NCBI RefSeq assembly: GCF_000350225.1
Contig: NW_005178685.1
Span: forward strand, 183,319 to 247,318
Length of the DNA stretch: 64,000 nt
Source: Chondrus crispus
Taxonomy: Eukaryota > Rhodophyta > Florideophyceae > Gigartinales > Gigartinaceae
Direction of reading: 5' to 3'
In this document: in pieces, positions 50,792 through 61,770 of the stretch
Numbering within the stretch: the first letter of the stretch is position 1
How the letters are laid out: each line of letters begins with the position of its first letter
The notes under the pieces: generated by a model
What the model saw: only the letters and a program-made list of their open reading frames with translations
The model's database searches: none
What the model was told of the DNA's origin: nothing
Made by a program: the position numbers and the translations under genes

Positions 50792-52858
50792 ATGCACACT
50801 GAGGCCTGTCCTGGATCTCCGACCGAAAACGACCTCTCTCGATGTCGGTTCATGCAGGGAAAGGCAAAAGGCAAAAGGGCCATTGTCCCCCTTGACGCTT
50901 TGCACAAGCCTTGGTCTGCGTACCAACCAATTTCTGACCCGCACAGACCAGTATTTCTCTCCAAACCCGCATCTTCTCGCAACGCAATGCCTCTCCCCCA
51001 AGCTTTCATCCCAACCGTCCCACTCCTCCGTCTACGCTGTCCCCGCTCCCATGCCCGCCGCCGCTCCCGCTCACGAACCTCTTATCTTATGACTGCCTCC
51101 CCACAGTCTCAGACTCCCTCCCCACGCTTAGAAGCCTTCCTGAACAGTTCCGAAGAAGGCAACCCCTTCCTTGGTTTGCAGCGTGCCGACGCAGCCTTTG
51201 CCGCTCTCAAGTCCCGCACCCGCACCCCACCCAAATCCCCCCCCTTCGTACAGACCTTCCCCACTGCCGTTCGGGCATCAAACGATGCCCCCCATTTCGA
51301 CGTCCTTGTCGCAGGAGGTACCCTAGGCGTGTTTTACGCCACCGCTCTGCAGGCCCGTGGCTGGCGCGTCGCCGTAGTGGAGAGAGGGCCCCTTGTCGGG
51401 CGGACGCAAGAATGGAACATTTCTCGGGACGAACTGCAGGCCTTAGTCGTCAATTCGGTCTTGTCGGAAGACCAGCTCGCGAAGATCATCGTCACTGAGT
51501 TCACAGAACCGGGGCGCATCGGATTTGCATCACAGGAGGGAGAGCAACGGGAGCTTGGAGCAAGTGGTGTGCTCAACATCGGGGTTGCCCCAGACAAATT
51601 GGTCGCGATGGCAAAGGACAATTTCGAGCGCATCGGTGGCGTAGTCATGGAATTTTGCAAAGTGGAGCAAGTTGAAGTGGGACCCGATGCCGTCAAAATA
51701 AGTGTTGGAAAGCGGAAGAACCTTACCGTGAGCGGTTCATTGGGCGCAGGCGGTGTGGGTCTAATAGGTACTGAGGAAGGTGGGGAGGATATGTCTGTGA
51801 GCGCCCGCGTGCTCGTCGATGCCATGGGTGCTTTCTCTCCGATTGCGGCGCAAGCGAGGAATTTTCGCAAGCCAGATGGTGTGTGCATCACAGTGGGAAG
51901 CTGTATGACTGGAGATTGGCCCGCGAACGAGACTGGAGATCTTATTTATTCGTTCCAGCCGATTGACAAGAGGAGATCTGCGCAGTACTTCTGGGAGGCG
52001 TTCCCAGTGGGGAGAGAGAAGGCCGCAAGGACTACATATATGTTTACGTATGGGCCGTGCGCCGAGGGTAGACAAAGCTTGACGGAGGCATTGGAGGACT
52101 ATTTGGAGTATTTGCCAACATATCAAGGTATTCGGATGGAAGAAATGGCGTTGAAACGAGTGCTTTTTGGGTTCTTTCCGTCGTACTATCGCGACAGCCC
52201 CACTGACGTCAAGTTTGACAGAATATTGTCAGTTGGCGACGCAGGGGGCCTTCAGTCTCCAATAAGCTTTGGTGGTTTTGGGTGTTGTTTGCGGCATTTG
52301 AGTCGCATCTCCGGTGCTCTTGACGAAGCTCTGCGCATCAAGAATGATTCACTGCTGTCAAAGGAAAAGCTTCAAACGTTGCAGTGGTACTTACCTTCCT
52401 TATCCGTGTCTGGGTTATTCAATAGGGCCATGTCTGTACAACCGGGTCAAACCACGGCAGGCCCGTTGTTGGACGAGTTTGGTATAAACGAGGTTTTATG
52501 GTCGAACATGAAAGCCATGTCTGATCTTGGCGAAGACGTTCAACGCCCATTTCTGCAAGATATCGTCACTGCTGGTGGGTTGACTAAGACTCTAGCTTCC
52601 ATGGCTATTCGGAATCCTGTCCTTGCTATCAAGATGACCCCGTTTCTTGGACCTTCAGAACTGATATCATGGAGCGGACATTTCTTTGCCCTTATCAGCT
52701 ACTCGTTTGCCATACCTGCCCTCCTCGGTGTACGCAGTTTGTTGGAGAGAACCAGTGTGCTCTCGGATACGCAACGCTTTCTTTTGAATCGTATGATTGA
52801 CACAGCGATATACGGAAGCGGAAAGGATGCTGAAATCCACTTCAACACGAGATCTTAG
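50792..52858 (+). CDS. cruP: CruP-like FAD-dependent oxidoreductase (lycopene cyclase-like paralogue)
   Basis: 688 codons from the first ATG; a second in-frame ATG at 50987 gives MPLPQAFIPTVPLLRLRCP, a better plastid transit peptide with an early Phe, so translation may start there. The mature part opens with an FAD-binding fold (FDVLVAGGTLGVFYATALQA, about 169-188; VVERG). Then come blocks I associate with CruP: TQEWNISRDELQALV, DAMGAFSPIAAQARNFRKPD, CITVGSCMTGDW, YFWEAFPVG, RTTYMFTYGP and SVGDAGGLQSPISFGGFGCC. A hydrophobic segment lies near the C-terminus (SWSGHFFALISYSFAIPALL). CruP is the CruA paralogue of cyanobacteria, algae and plants, placed in carotenoid metabolism; the reaction is debated. 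Plastid location is inferred. No introns. It converges with Nup188. Confidence 0.8.
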   Translation: MHTEACPGSPTENDLSRCRFMQGKAKGKRAIVPLDALHKPWSAYQPISDPHRPVFLSKPASSRNAMPLPQAFIPTVPLLRLRCPRSHARRRSRSRTSYLMTASPQSQTPSPRLEAFLNSSEEGNPFLGLQRADAAFAALKSRTRTPPKSPPFVQTFPTAVRASNDAPHFDVLVAGGTLGVFYATALQARGWRVAVVERGPLVGRTQEWNISRDELQALVVNSVLSEDQLAKIIVTEFTEPGRIGFASQEGEQRELGASGVLNIGVAPDKLVAMAKDNFERIGGVVMEFCKVEQVEVGPDAVKISVGKRKNLTVSGSLGAGGVGLIGTEEGGEDMSVSARVLVDAMGAFSPIAAQARNFRKPDGVCITVGSCMTGDWPANETGDLIYSFQPIDKRRSAQYFWEAFPVGREKAARTTYMFTYGPCAEGRQSLTEALEDYLEYLPTYQGIRMEEMALKRVLFGFFPSYYRDSPTDVKFDRILSVGDAGGLQSPISFGGFGCCLRHLSRISGALDEALRIKNDSLLSKEKLQTLQWYLPSLSVSGLFNRAMSVQPGQTTAGPLLDEFGINEVLWSNMKAMSDLGEDVQRPFLQDIVTAGGLTKTLASMAIRNPVLAIKMTPFLGPSELISWSGHFFALISYSFAIPALLGVRSLLERTSVLSDTQRFLLNRMIDTAIYGSGKDAEIHFNTRS

Positions 52859-53878
52859 GTAAAGACAGCCTCTAGCCGACGATATTTTGGAGAATTGAAA
52901 GTCCAAATTGGGGCTTAGGGCATCCCCAGTTCACACAACACATTTTCGTCGGGGTTGCACATACTCAAAACCCAATCGCTGACCAAGCGGAAGAAAATAC
53001 GGGCGTTTTTGGTTTCGAAGTTATCTAAGATACGGTTTGATGGTTGCTCAAAAAAGATTCTGCTACAGACATTTCTAAAACGACCGGGAAGGACATGTAG
53101 GTCTCAAGAATATATCTTTCCTTCCGCAACGCAGAAGTCAAGTACGGTGGCGTCGGTATCTTTCTAATTCTTGCCGAGAGAGCGCAAGTCATGAAAAAGC
53201 ATGTTGAAAAGTGACCTCAATGTAGGACAACGGTCAGATTGACACTAGAGAGAGCTAAGCTCCGGCACTTTCCCCATCTCTCAAACTTTTGGGTTAATCA
53301 ATCAACTGCTTCTCAATGTTACCAACAGCTTCACCTCGCGGCGAGTCTGCGCACCTTCGATTGAATTTCCTTTCGCGGCTCTGGCAGATTGATACGCTTG
53401 GGGCTCACTCTGCTCGTTCCCTAGATGTTCTCAGCGATGTCACCCGACGTATTGCGTTTGGCGACTATTACTCTTTGGCACTGTCTGGTCCGCCCTCAAC
53501 ACCTTATAAGCTACGCTAAATGGCGCACCACCGCCACCTTATTCTTGCGCGAATGTCGTGACGTGCCGCGGAAGGTTCGCACCCACTCCATGTCTGGTAC
53601 TGACATCCACACTATGAAATAGTGTGCGCCTCAGGCATTTGAGAAAAGCACGAGTAACATCAATTTAGTGTAGAGTGGTAGGCGTTAACATGTGTCAGTC
53701 ATTTAGTCTTCCCAGAAATAATCCACATGATCCGCAGTTAGTCTTGTGCAGTACAAGTACAGTGTCAACGTCCGAAGATATGACAGTCTGATTGAGAGAA
53801 AGTTTAACCAATGTTTAACAACAATAAGGTCCGAGATAGCCTGGCATTTCTCGACAGCTCAAGGCCTGTATTTGTCGC
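52859..53878. other. Intergenic between convergent genes
   Basis: 3' flanks of the CruP-like gene and Nup188. Short frames only. A small hairpin (CACACTA-TGAAA-TAGTGTG) lies near 53609. Confidence 0.5.
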
Positions 53879-56800
53879 CTAGTTTCCGTTGGGTTTGAGT
53901 TGATACAGAAACTCCACAAGCTCAGGAGCATGAATAAGGGAATAGGCCGGGGCTGGTGGTGCAACCTTCTGCATTCGTGACCTGACTGTTGCTACGCGCT
54001 TGCGAATTTCATCCTTAACACCCTGCGTCAACAATCCCCTGTCATTGAAGGCCAGGACATGTGACATCGTCATGTGGAGAGCATTGTCAATTATGTTTTG
54101 TAGATAGGATCTTCGCGGTTCTTGCGCTCCTCGGTAAATCTCACCGCATGCGTGGTATTGCAAGGCCACGAGCAATCCCAACCCAACATCATTTCCCGAA
54201 ATTACCATCGTCGGTTTGAACAGCATTACATCTGTCACATCAGCAAAACGGCGGAGCGAACCAAGAGCAAACCCAAGAGCTCGAAGTAGTGACCTCGATG
54301 CTTCCTCTCCAAAATACAAATCTCCTGCTGTAATTATCCCAGAACCGTATGGACCCCAAGGCGATCCAGGAGAAGGATGAATGCCGTTATGGGGAGTAGC
54401 GCTACTAACAAGCGGGGATTGGAACAATGGGGTTAACACTCCGGGCGAAGGAGGAATGATACCGCCTGGACTCCCTCTGACGTTTCCACCACTGCCTCCA
54501 ATGGCTGCTCGTAAAGCCTGTGATGGTGAGCGTCGTGGGGGTGTACTGGCCGTATGCCCACCGGCCTTTGAAGGGCTCGCCGTCCATGGCAGTGGACTTG
54601 GTACGTATGAAGCATGGACCCCAGCGTCATCCCGGTCAACACGCCACAGCTGACTTCGATCTTTTTCACGTTGCGTTACTGGCCTCACTGATCGTTCGAC
54701 TGGCTCAGCTCGAATAACTTTGTAGACTTGATAGGCGAATTGTAGAAGACCAGTAACAGTCCTGTGCAGCAGTTCTGGCAAATTCTCCTGTAGTTGCAAG
54801 CCATAGCTCGAAAGCTTGAAAATTGCAAAGCACCCTGCCTCGGCCTCCTCACTTCTTCCGAGGCTTGGGTATTTTCTTCCACTTTGCTGGCCATGCTGAT
54901 AGTATTCTTCTTCAGTGGGGCATGGGAATCCTGCAATCGGCCAGTCACCTGAGAGATCAAGCGAATCCCGAGAAATTCGCAAGAGACTTGTTGAACAGAA
55001 CTCCAGAACGTCTCGCAGGATTTGCTCCCTATCTGCGCTGCCTTCCCAGAGACAATCTCCGCTAGGAATGACTCTACCCGCCACTCGAAGGCACGCACAC
55101 CATAAAAGATGAGCGCTATTTCGAGAGTCCTGTCTTTCATCGTAGGTGCTTATTGGGGTCTCCGAATCTGGTAGAAACGCTAGAATATTGCCTCCGCACA
55201 AGTGTCGAAGAATTTTTGACTGCCCAGCTCCTGAACGACCCGGGGTTACCAAGTGAATGTGCGAAACTGCAAGTAGAAGACTAGACGCAGCCACGCCGCA
55301 TTCCGTCTTCCACGATTTGTTCCCACTTTCTCGTGCCAAAGCGGAAACAGCCGCACAAACAGTATCGATAGCGCCGGCGTCAAAGCGTGGACTGATTGGG
55401 AAATCCGTCATCTTGTCATCCAATTGGTTTTCAGGTACTGAGCAAATGGCAACAGATGCAGCACTGTATAAAGATGGTATGGGCTTGCTCAACCTCAAAC
55501 AGTCTGTTGCACACTTCGCGAGCTCATGAAAATCTCCCGCATTTCGAAATGATGTACCAGTCGCAAGCCTTGCAACCGTTAAAAGTAGCCAACGCACGGT
55601 ATCTAGCCTCTTGCTATCCACTTGGGGATGATCCAAACTTGTTTGCGTGCAAGCTAAGGTGCGAGTAATCGATATACATATTTGAGCAACAGGACTCATG
55701 GAACATTCTTTCTGGGCACATTTCGGTGGCGAAGGAAACCGAATCGACGTGAGGGCAGGGTGCTGAAGCTCATCCGTTGTTAAACTTGCCGATAAAGAAG
55801 CCATCAATTTTGCCGTTTCGACTGATATAGCACTAGTGTGGCATGACTTGGCGACGGATGACATCATACACACTAGCATTCTTGATAAAAATCGGCAAAG
55901 CTTCCCACCAAACTGAGGGCTCGAGTAAGTCAGGGCAGCATTTTGATTTGGGGCAAAGGCATCGGCAAAAAGGACAGCAGAGGCCATTTCAGAGAAGGCG
56001 GTAATAACTTCAACCTGGACATCTTTCCTGTTCAGTTCAGTGTTTAGCAGAAGCATCTCAAGAATCAAGTGCCTGTAACTGTAAATATCAATCTCAAGCG
56101 CTTCGAGAAAGGCCAGGATTGCTGGAACATCAAACTCGTAGTCAGTTCCAAACCTGGTCTTAACATCCCCAGTTCTTCTAAAATCGTTCAGAATTGGAAA
56201 GTACTCAGCTTGCTCATCATTAAGACCAATCGCCCTCGCAAGCGAAAGCGACAGTTTCCGGATTCGGTCCTCGATCGATTCAATATGCTGATCTGTGTGG
56301 GTAAACGGCTGTACATCGTTCTGCATTGCATCTTGCGATGTCTGAACTCCTGACGCTACACATCCTCGCAAATAGACGTCGTCAATCGTCAGTAGCACAT
56401 GCATCCAACGCTCTGTGAAAACTGACGCAAACCGAGCGAATGGCTCTCGCTGAAATACCTCAGCAGAAACTCGCATTTCCCTTCGATCAGAACTCTCAGA
56501 ATTGTCATTTTGAAATGGGATGGGCGATGAAGCGATTAGTGCCTCGCTTATCTGCATAGATATTTCGAAAGCAAATATGTGCAAGCAATCTGCTGTGATA
56601 GACTTCCAAGCTGCAATAGTGTCAACTGTGAGACTCTGCTTCAGCACCACTTTTGGGATGCTAGACACCCGTAGTTGTTCTGACAATGTTCGTATTCTCT
56701 CCGTAGATAAGAAATCGTTAAAGGAATGCAGTGTTTTGGCGAGGTCTACCTTTCCATTAGTTCCTCCTTGACCAGCGTCACACCGCAGCAAACTAGAAAG

Positions 56801-59800
56801 CAGATCCCAGATTTTTCGGTCTCCCCAACCTTTGCGAAACCACAGGTTGCTATGCGACTCCCATCCTACTTTCAAAAACCTTACACATGCCGCGATTAAA
56901 AGTGACTTCTGCCCCAATTCTTTGAGAGTAGTGTTGTTTCCCATTTCAGCACGGACCTGTGCTTTGCTCATGGTTTCCACGCACCCATCCCTGCTCTCGC
57001 GTAGAAGTGAGGCTACAGCTGCCAAAATATCGTGTTCAAACTCTCTTGATTCCTCTGCCTTTCCAGGTGCAGATATCGTTGCGTTTTCCTCAGACCCCTT
57101 TGGTCCTACCATGCTCGAAGAAGGCGGCTTACCGCTCGTTTGCTCTAATTGGATATCCCCGACATCGCTTCGGGACGCTATTCTGATGTTAGGCCCCATC
57201 AGAGACCGAGCAGCCGCCCTTTGGCCACAAGAAAGCACCGTCACGAGAAGCTCCACGGTTGCTACAGATCGGCCTCTTGTAATACGATCTGCAAATCCCG
57301 CTCGAATCCCCTGACCGCCTCCACGCCAATAACCGGGAGATATACGTTCCATCGTTGGCCATGGAACCTGTACGATATCTCCACTCTCAGACATGTGAGA
57401 AAGGCAACAAAAATGCAATGACAGACATCTCGCACACATGTCTTGCACCCACTCTTTCCAGGAACAAACAGTTTCAGAACGTGCATCTTTCTCTGTCGAA
57501 TGCCAGTAAAGATACCGGTCTGTTTCTGAATCTGGAAGAAACCCCTGGAATTCGGATGAGGCCCACATGGAGAAGAACTTACGTCTCGTCAACCCTACTG
57601 CACATCCCGATGACATCATGGCCAAAGCATGGATGACATCCAGCTTCAAGAAGACCTTCTCGAGTGCAGTAAGCTCTATGGTGTTATTCGTCGGAGAATT
57701 CACTTGCCCGTTGTTTTCATCGACCTTCCCGTCGACTGCTTTCCTATTCTGAAGGAATGCGTTTCTGTGACAGAATGCCTCGTAGCACGAAACCAAAGCT
57801 GCACGAAGAGCCGGGAAAAGAAACGTATCCGTAACCTCCGTCTGCCTGTGACACCCACTACCTGATCCGGCAGCAGCAGTGATAACAGAAGCAATCACTG
57901 AGCAAATAGCTGGATCGTTTAAGATATCACTAGGGCGTGTGGAAAAAAGGTGAAGGCTACATGCTGGAAGCAGCCAATGCAATGACTTGGTGTCTGGGTC
58001 GGCGTCCACCACAACGGAAGTTGTAAGCCACAATGGAAGAGCTACACCACGCAAAAATTGGTAAACAACATTGGCGTCACCACGAAAGCATTGGAGTAAG
58101 TCCGACAGGACCCGACCACCATTTGAACTTGACGGGTCCGACGCCTTTATCATGAAAGTTTCAGATAAAGTGCCATTATGTGAGCACAATTCCGCCACCC
58201 GTGATATGGCTGCTACGGATGGGAACGCACTTACCCCCAACGCCGACATAGTGGCCTGGAGCGGCAGATCATTTTTGAAAGAGCTCATTTGCTCTAGAGC
58301 GTGACGGGCTCGGCTGTTAGACTTCATCGTCATTGATGCTACGCAAGCTGTCGACGCAGTCAATAGAACTTCTCGACGCTTCCTGGTAAGCCACGATCCC
58401 CGGGCCCAATCACCTGGGTCCAGGAGCTCCGCGACTATGTTTGATATCACAGATAGTCGCTCCTCGTCCTTGGCCAGAAAAGAACGAAGCTTTTTCGACC
58501 CAGATCGGCAGAGCCTATCAAACAGTTTGAAACAGTCGAGCGTCGATAGAAGAAGTTCACTTAGCACATCATTTTCATAACTTGAGCTCGCTTCATGTTC
58601 CCTCAACAGACGAAGAAAGAAGCGCAGAATGTAGTTCAGAGCTTGAAAACCGTTCCACTCAGTTATCCACGTAACAACAGACATCGATGTATTCGACACT
58701 CCTAATGTTCCCCTCTTAATCTCCCGGCGGTAGACATCCGACGGAATGTCTTCTCCTGCCTGAATGTAGACAAGTTCATCCTCATCAATGCAAAGACAAC
58801 TGAGCTTTCGCATATGTTCTTCATAGCCAGAGGCATTCCTAAGACCCCCAGACTCACCAGTTGGAAAATCCTTCTCCCCATCGAGGACAATAAGGGCATC
58901 CTGATACACTTCACTGTGTTCGGTTAGTGACTCAAGGCGATTTTCAAGGAAATCACGTACACGCTCCGCGCTACCTCGGTTGGGGGCCAGGGCTGAAAGA
59001 AGAGAAACCAGAGGACGAAAGCTTTGCGGAAATACGCCAGAAGCCAGCCTGAGAAGGACGTTCGCTCCTTTGTCCGCCGAGCTAGTCCCTTCGCGCTCCC
59101 AAATGCTCTCAGCAGTGTCCACCCAGGTCCCATGGTCAGTTCTGCTCAATAAAGCCGTAGTTAACTCAACAACATCCTCTACTTGTGCTTGAGTAAAGTT
59201 TTGCGGTGGAAAAGCCGTTAGGAACGCGATCATATCTACCCAAAGACATCGGTACAATTCTCCAGTGATCAATTCGTCGACTTGTAGCTGAAGCTGGGCG
59301 AGGTCCCGCAGGCTCGAAAAAACGTTCCTCTCTAAAGCGAAAGACATATGCCCGGCTGGATCAAACATCACCTCGACCCGTTTTGCAACATCATTTTCAG
59401 TTTCCCAGTTCCCTCTTCCTGAGAAAATGGACTCGCGAAGATTAAGGAACGACGCCCAAGATAAAGATAATATTCCAATCTCCGCTGACTGATAATCCCT
59501 CATAGACAGCATGGACGCGTTTACTCGGACCATGGCATCTTTTTCTCCGGAAAAGGAGAGGCCTTCAACGCGATGTCCCACACCCGTGTCCATGTGTTCG
59601 TTTTCTTCTTGAACGACAACAGCAAGGCAGTTCGACAAATTAATAGATGCAACAAAAAGTGCTGTGGCCTCGGCTCCGCCAAGATCAATGGTGGGCCCTT
59701 TCGAATCCGAAGCTTGTTGCATGAGAGTACCAGAACCTTTCTTCAAAGCGCTCAGGTACGTCTGGAGGAGCCTGTCCCTGTCGGATGGCATCAAAGGATT

Positions 59801-60451
59801 GTGCAGACAGTATGCAAAAAGCAACTCCAGGAACCACCAATTCTCCCCAACAACTGCCAGGTTGTTTCCTGCGCTATCTTCAACTCCATGTAAAGCAACT
59901 TCTGCTCCCTTTAGAACTGTTGCCTTTACTCTTTCTGCATTCTTCGACAAAAACGAAGCAAAAATGTATTTGTATGGATGCGTACTTCTCTGCGACGCTC
60001 CCGCACATATGGTAACAAGGGTCAAGAATGCATTTCGATTTTCCATGACCTTGTAGTCTTCAATAACCAGCATAGGGGCGATATCTGCAAGGGTAAAGCG
60101 ATGATCCAAGAAAGCAGAAACTCCTCCACCCTTTGCATCATGCAAAAAGTCTCGAAGGAGCAATGCCGCTTCCTGCATGGGGATGGCAAAGTGCTGTTCA
60201 AGCGCTTCGATGCAAGATAACTCTGACGGTGTAGGTTTCGGGTGCGTCCTGGTGCTTGGGGCTGCACGTCGATATGCAATAGTCTCTGTGTTCCCGGTTT
60301 CTCTCTTCGCTTGCTGTTGAGCAAGAGCTCGAAAAAGAGCTTCGCCGTGCTCGAGCAACGTCGCTTCCGCATCTGTGGAACATACGGTAGCCGTTCGAAG
60401 CAGAAAATTCAATTCGGTGAATGACAATTCCGGAGCATGCATATCGACCAT
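53879..60451 (-). CDS. NUP188: Nucleoporin Nup188-like inner-ring scaffold protein
   Basis: 2190 codons from the ATG at 60451 without introns. Long all-helical, repeat-like sequence with no enzyme motifs, as in the Nup188/Nup192/Nup205 scaffold family of the nuclear pore inner ring. Points favouring Nup188: an N-terminal stretch with STHPYKYIFASFL; SGVFPQSFRPLVSLLSALAP followed by RVRDFLENRLESL; and IKRGTLGVSNTSMSVVTWI with EWNGF shortly after, matching the order of the SH3-like insertion region of Nup188. A Gly/Pro/Ser-rich segment (about 1960-2030: GGSGGNVRGSPGGIIPPSPG) precedes the helical C-terminus. It is longer than animal homologues. A small upstream frame on the same strand (to 60762) might hold an extra N-terminal exon. 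Family sure; Nup188 over Nup205 fairly sure. Confidence 0.7.
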   Translation of the reverse strand: MVDMHAPELSFTELNFLLRTATVCSTDAEATLLEHGEALFRALAQQQAKRETGNTETIAYRRAAPSTRTHPKPTPSELSCIEALEQHFAIPMQEAALLLRDFLHDAKGGGVSAFLDHRFTLADIAPMLVIEDYKVMENRNAFLTLVTICAGASQRSTHPYKYIFASFLSKNAERVKATVLKGAEVALHGVEDSAGNNLAVVGENWWFLELLFAYCLHNPLMPSDRDRLLQTYLSALKKGSGTLMQQASDSKGPTIDLGGAEATALFVASINLSNCLAVVVQEENEHMDTGVGHRVEGLSFSGEKDAMVRVNASMLSMRDYQSAEIGILSLSWASFLNLRESIFSGRGNWETENDVAKRVEVMFDPAGHMSFALERNVFSSLRDLAQLQLQVDELITGELYRCLWVDMIAFLTAFPPQNFTQAQVEDVVELTTALLSRTDHGTWVDTAESIWEREGTSSADKGANVLLRLASGVFPQSFRPLVSLLSALAPNRGSAERVRDFLENRLESLTEHSEVYQDALIVLDGEKDFPTGESGGLRNASGYEEHMRKLSCLCIDEDELVYIQAGEDIPSDVYRREIKRGTLGVSNTSMSVVTWITEWNGFQALNYILRFFLRLLREHEASSSYENDVLSELLLSTLDCFKLFDRLCRSGSKKLRSFLAKDEERLSVISNIVAELLDPGDWARGSWLTRKRREVLLTASTACVASMTMKSNSRARHALEQMSSFKNDLPLQATMSALGVSAFPSVAAISRVAELCSHNGTLSETFMIKASDPSSSNGGRVLSDLLQCFRGDANVVYQFLRGVALPLWLTTSVVVDADPDTKSLHWLLPACSLHLFSTRPSDILNDPAICSVIASVITAAAGSGSGCHRQTEVTDTFLFPALRAALVSCYEAFCHRNAFLQNRKAVDGKVDENNGQVNSPTNNTIELTALEKVFLKLDVIHALAMMSSGCAVGLTRRKFFSMWASSEFQGFLPDSETDRYLYWHSTEKDARSETVCSWKEWVQDMCARCLSLHFCCLSHMSESGDIVQVPWPTMERISPGYWRGGGQGIRAGFADRITRGRSVATVELLVTVLSCGQRAAARSLMGPNIRIASRSDVGDIQLEQTSGKPPSSSMVGPKGSEENATISAPGKAEESREFEHDILAAVASLLRESRDGCVETMSKAQVRAEMGNNTTLKELGQKSLLIAACVRFLKVGWESHSNLWFRKGWGDRKIWDLLSSLLRCDAGQGGTNGKVDLAKTLHSFNDFLSTERIRTLSEQLRVSSIPKVVLKQSLTVDTIAAWKSITADCLHIFAFEISMQISEALIASSPIPFQNDNSESSDRREMRVSAEVFQREPFARFASVFTERWMHVLLTIDDVYLRGCVASGVQTSQDAMQNDVQPFTHTDQHIESIEDRIRKLSLSLARAIGLNDEQAEYFPILNDFRRTGDVKTRFGTDYEFDVPAILAFLEALEIDIYSYRHLILEMLLLNTELNRKDVQVEVITAFSEMASAVLFADAFAPNQNAALTYSSPQFGGKLCRFLSRMLVCMMSSVAKSCHTSAISVETAKLMASLSASLTTDELQHPALTSIRFPSPPKCAQKECSMSPVAQICISITRTLACTQTSLDHPQVDSKRLDTVRWLLLTVARLATGTSFRNAGDFHELAKCATDCLRLSKPIPSLYSAASVAICSVPENQLDDKMTDFPISPRFDAGAIDTVCAAVSALARESGNKSWKTECGVAASSLLLAVSHIHLVTPGRSGAGQSKILRHLCGGNILAFLPDSETPISTYDERQDSRNSAHLLWCACLRVAGRVIPSGDCLWEGSADREQILRDVLEFCSTSLLRISRDSLDLSGDWPIAGFPCPTEEEYYQHGQQSGRKYPSLGRSEEAEAGCFAIFKLSSYGLQLQENLPELLHRTVTGLLQFAYQVYKVIRAEPVERSVRPVTQREKDRSQLWRVDRDDAGVHASYVPSPLPWTASPSKAGGHTASTPPRRSPSQALRAAIGGSGGNVRGSPGGIIPPSPGVLTPLFQSPLVSSATPHNGIHPSPGSPWGPYGSGIITAGDLYFGEEASRSLLRALGFALGSLRRFADVTDVMLFKPTMVISGNDVGLGLLVALQYHACGEIYRGAQEPRRSYLQNIIDNALHMTMSHVLAFNDRGLLTQGVKDEIRKRVATVRSRMQKVAPPAPAYSLIHAPELVEFLYQLKPNGN

Positions 60452-61008
60452 GATGTTCCGCAATTAGCTTTCAGAGGAGCAACCGTCGATAACGCCGGTT
60501 CAAGGCCAACCGAAGGAGACGGCGAAAATAACGTGGATTCCTCTATCGCGAGGATTGACCCATACGAAAAGTTGCTTGTGGACAGAGGAGTCCCTAGGTT
60601 GCGGTTAGCTTCTGTAGATAGACCCCCCCAACTTGTCTGCAGTGAATCGACGCTCGTCAATCGGAGGATGTCACACAGACGGATCAAGCGTAGTGACCAT
60701 TCCTTCATATAAGCTCTAAAATTAACAAATTTTGAAACTTGCAAAATTTCCCGCCGAGTCATCTGCTGTGGTTATGCTGCCCAGAGCCCCGCCATCGTAC
60801 TCATCTTTGTCAAACAGCAACCGAATCAGAAGACGCAGTGCTGAACTCCAACGTTCAGCAGTGGTACTTGAAGCCGCATGCTCGCTCACTTCTTGCTTAC
60901 ATACGTCAGCCCATCTTCAACCGCGCAACGAAAAATCTCTCAAAGGCGATCCAACCACTGTGTCTCTTACTTTCCTTCCGTTTGCTCTTTCGCAGTATTG
61001 GTTTCATC
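60452..61008. other. Divergent intergenic region Nup188/SmE
   Basis: 557 bp between divergent starts, likely holding both promoters. A minus-strand frame with MKEWSLRLIRLCDILRLTS (about 60708 downward) leads toward Nup188 but in another register. A pyrimidine-rich stretch (TTACTTTCCTTCCGTTTGC) lies 30-50 bp before the SmE ATG. Confidence 0.5.
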
Positions 61009-61272
61009 ATGGGGTCCCGAGCCCAGAAGATCATGACTCAGCCCATCAGCCTCATTTTCCGCTTCTTGCAAAATCGCACTCGAGTGGAGATATGGCTATA
61101 TGATAACCCTCAAACTCGTATCCAAGGTTGCATTATAGGTTTCGATGAGTACATGAATCTTGTTCTCGACGAAGCTGTTGAGGTAGTGGAAAAGAACAGT
61201 TCCTCCACAAAGCTCGGCCGAATCCTACTCAAGGGGGATACCATCACTATGCTCACCGCTGCGCCACGATGA
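61009..61272 (+). CDS. SNRPE: Small nuclear ribonucleoprotein E (SmE)
   Basis: 87 codons from the ATG at 61009; the register is open further upstream but homology starts here. One of seven Sm proteins forming the ring on U1, U2, U4 and U5 snRNAs in the spliceosome, in the nucleus after cytoplasmic assembly. Sm1 motif: [20 protein letters not shown]...[20 protein letters not shown], nearly identical in pattern to SmE of animals and plants. Sm2 motif: [14 protein letters not shown]. Length is close to the usual 88-92. No introns. Divergent from Nup188 and convergent with Ku80. Confidence 0.95.
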   Translation: MGSRAQKIMTQPISLIFRFLQNRTRVEIWLYDNPQTRIQGCIIGFDEYMNLVLDEAVEVVEKNSSSTKLGRILLKGDTITMLTAAPR

Positions 61273-61770
61273 CGACGGGACTGGTATTGCCACAGTCGAC
61301 GAAAATTAAACATGTGGGCCTTTGCTTTGCGTCGCAGTTGGATCACTAGTGCCAGCCCACAAAGTCTTTTCAACCACCGGAGGAACAGCACCCCTACAAC
61401 TGTCCCAATGCAGCATTTTCAGGTTTCGATTCTTGGCGGAATACAGAAATGGAACACGTTGTGTGTTCTTCCAAGCGATGTGCGACATCAAGAAAAGAAA
61501 TTTCACTGACGCAAGAACCAACAGACTGCTCTAAACGAAATCTTAATTTACCGGTACGAAGGGCGGAATTGCCGAGCAGCATTACTCGCTCGCAACATTT
61601 GGCAGATCGATTCAAAACGACAGCACTCTCTGCTTTACTCAGCCCGGACCACTGCCGTGAAATGATGTGGACACCTAGTTACAACTAAATTAGTTCTCTT
61701 TTCTTCCACTGCTGCCTTACACAATGTGAGCACAACTACTACAAATGAAATAGAATGCTACGCTCACCAG
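61273..61770. other. Intergenic between convergent SmE and Ku80
   Basis: 3' flanks only; no gene recognised. Confidence 0.6.

Noticed and set aside
53316..53622. Small plus-strand frames between the CruP-like gene and Nup188
   Set aside because: Short, overlapping, no motifs; expected by chance in 1 kb.
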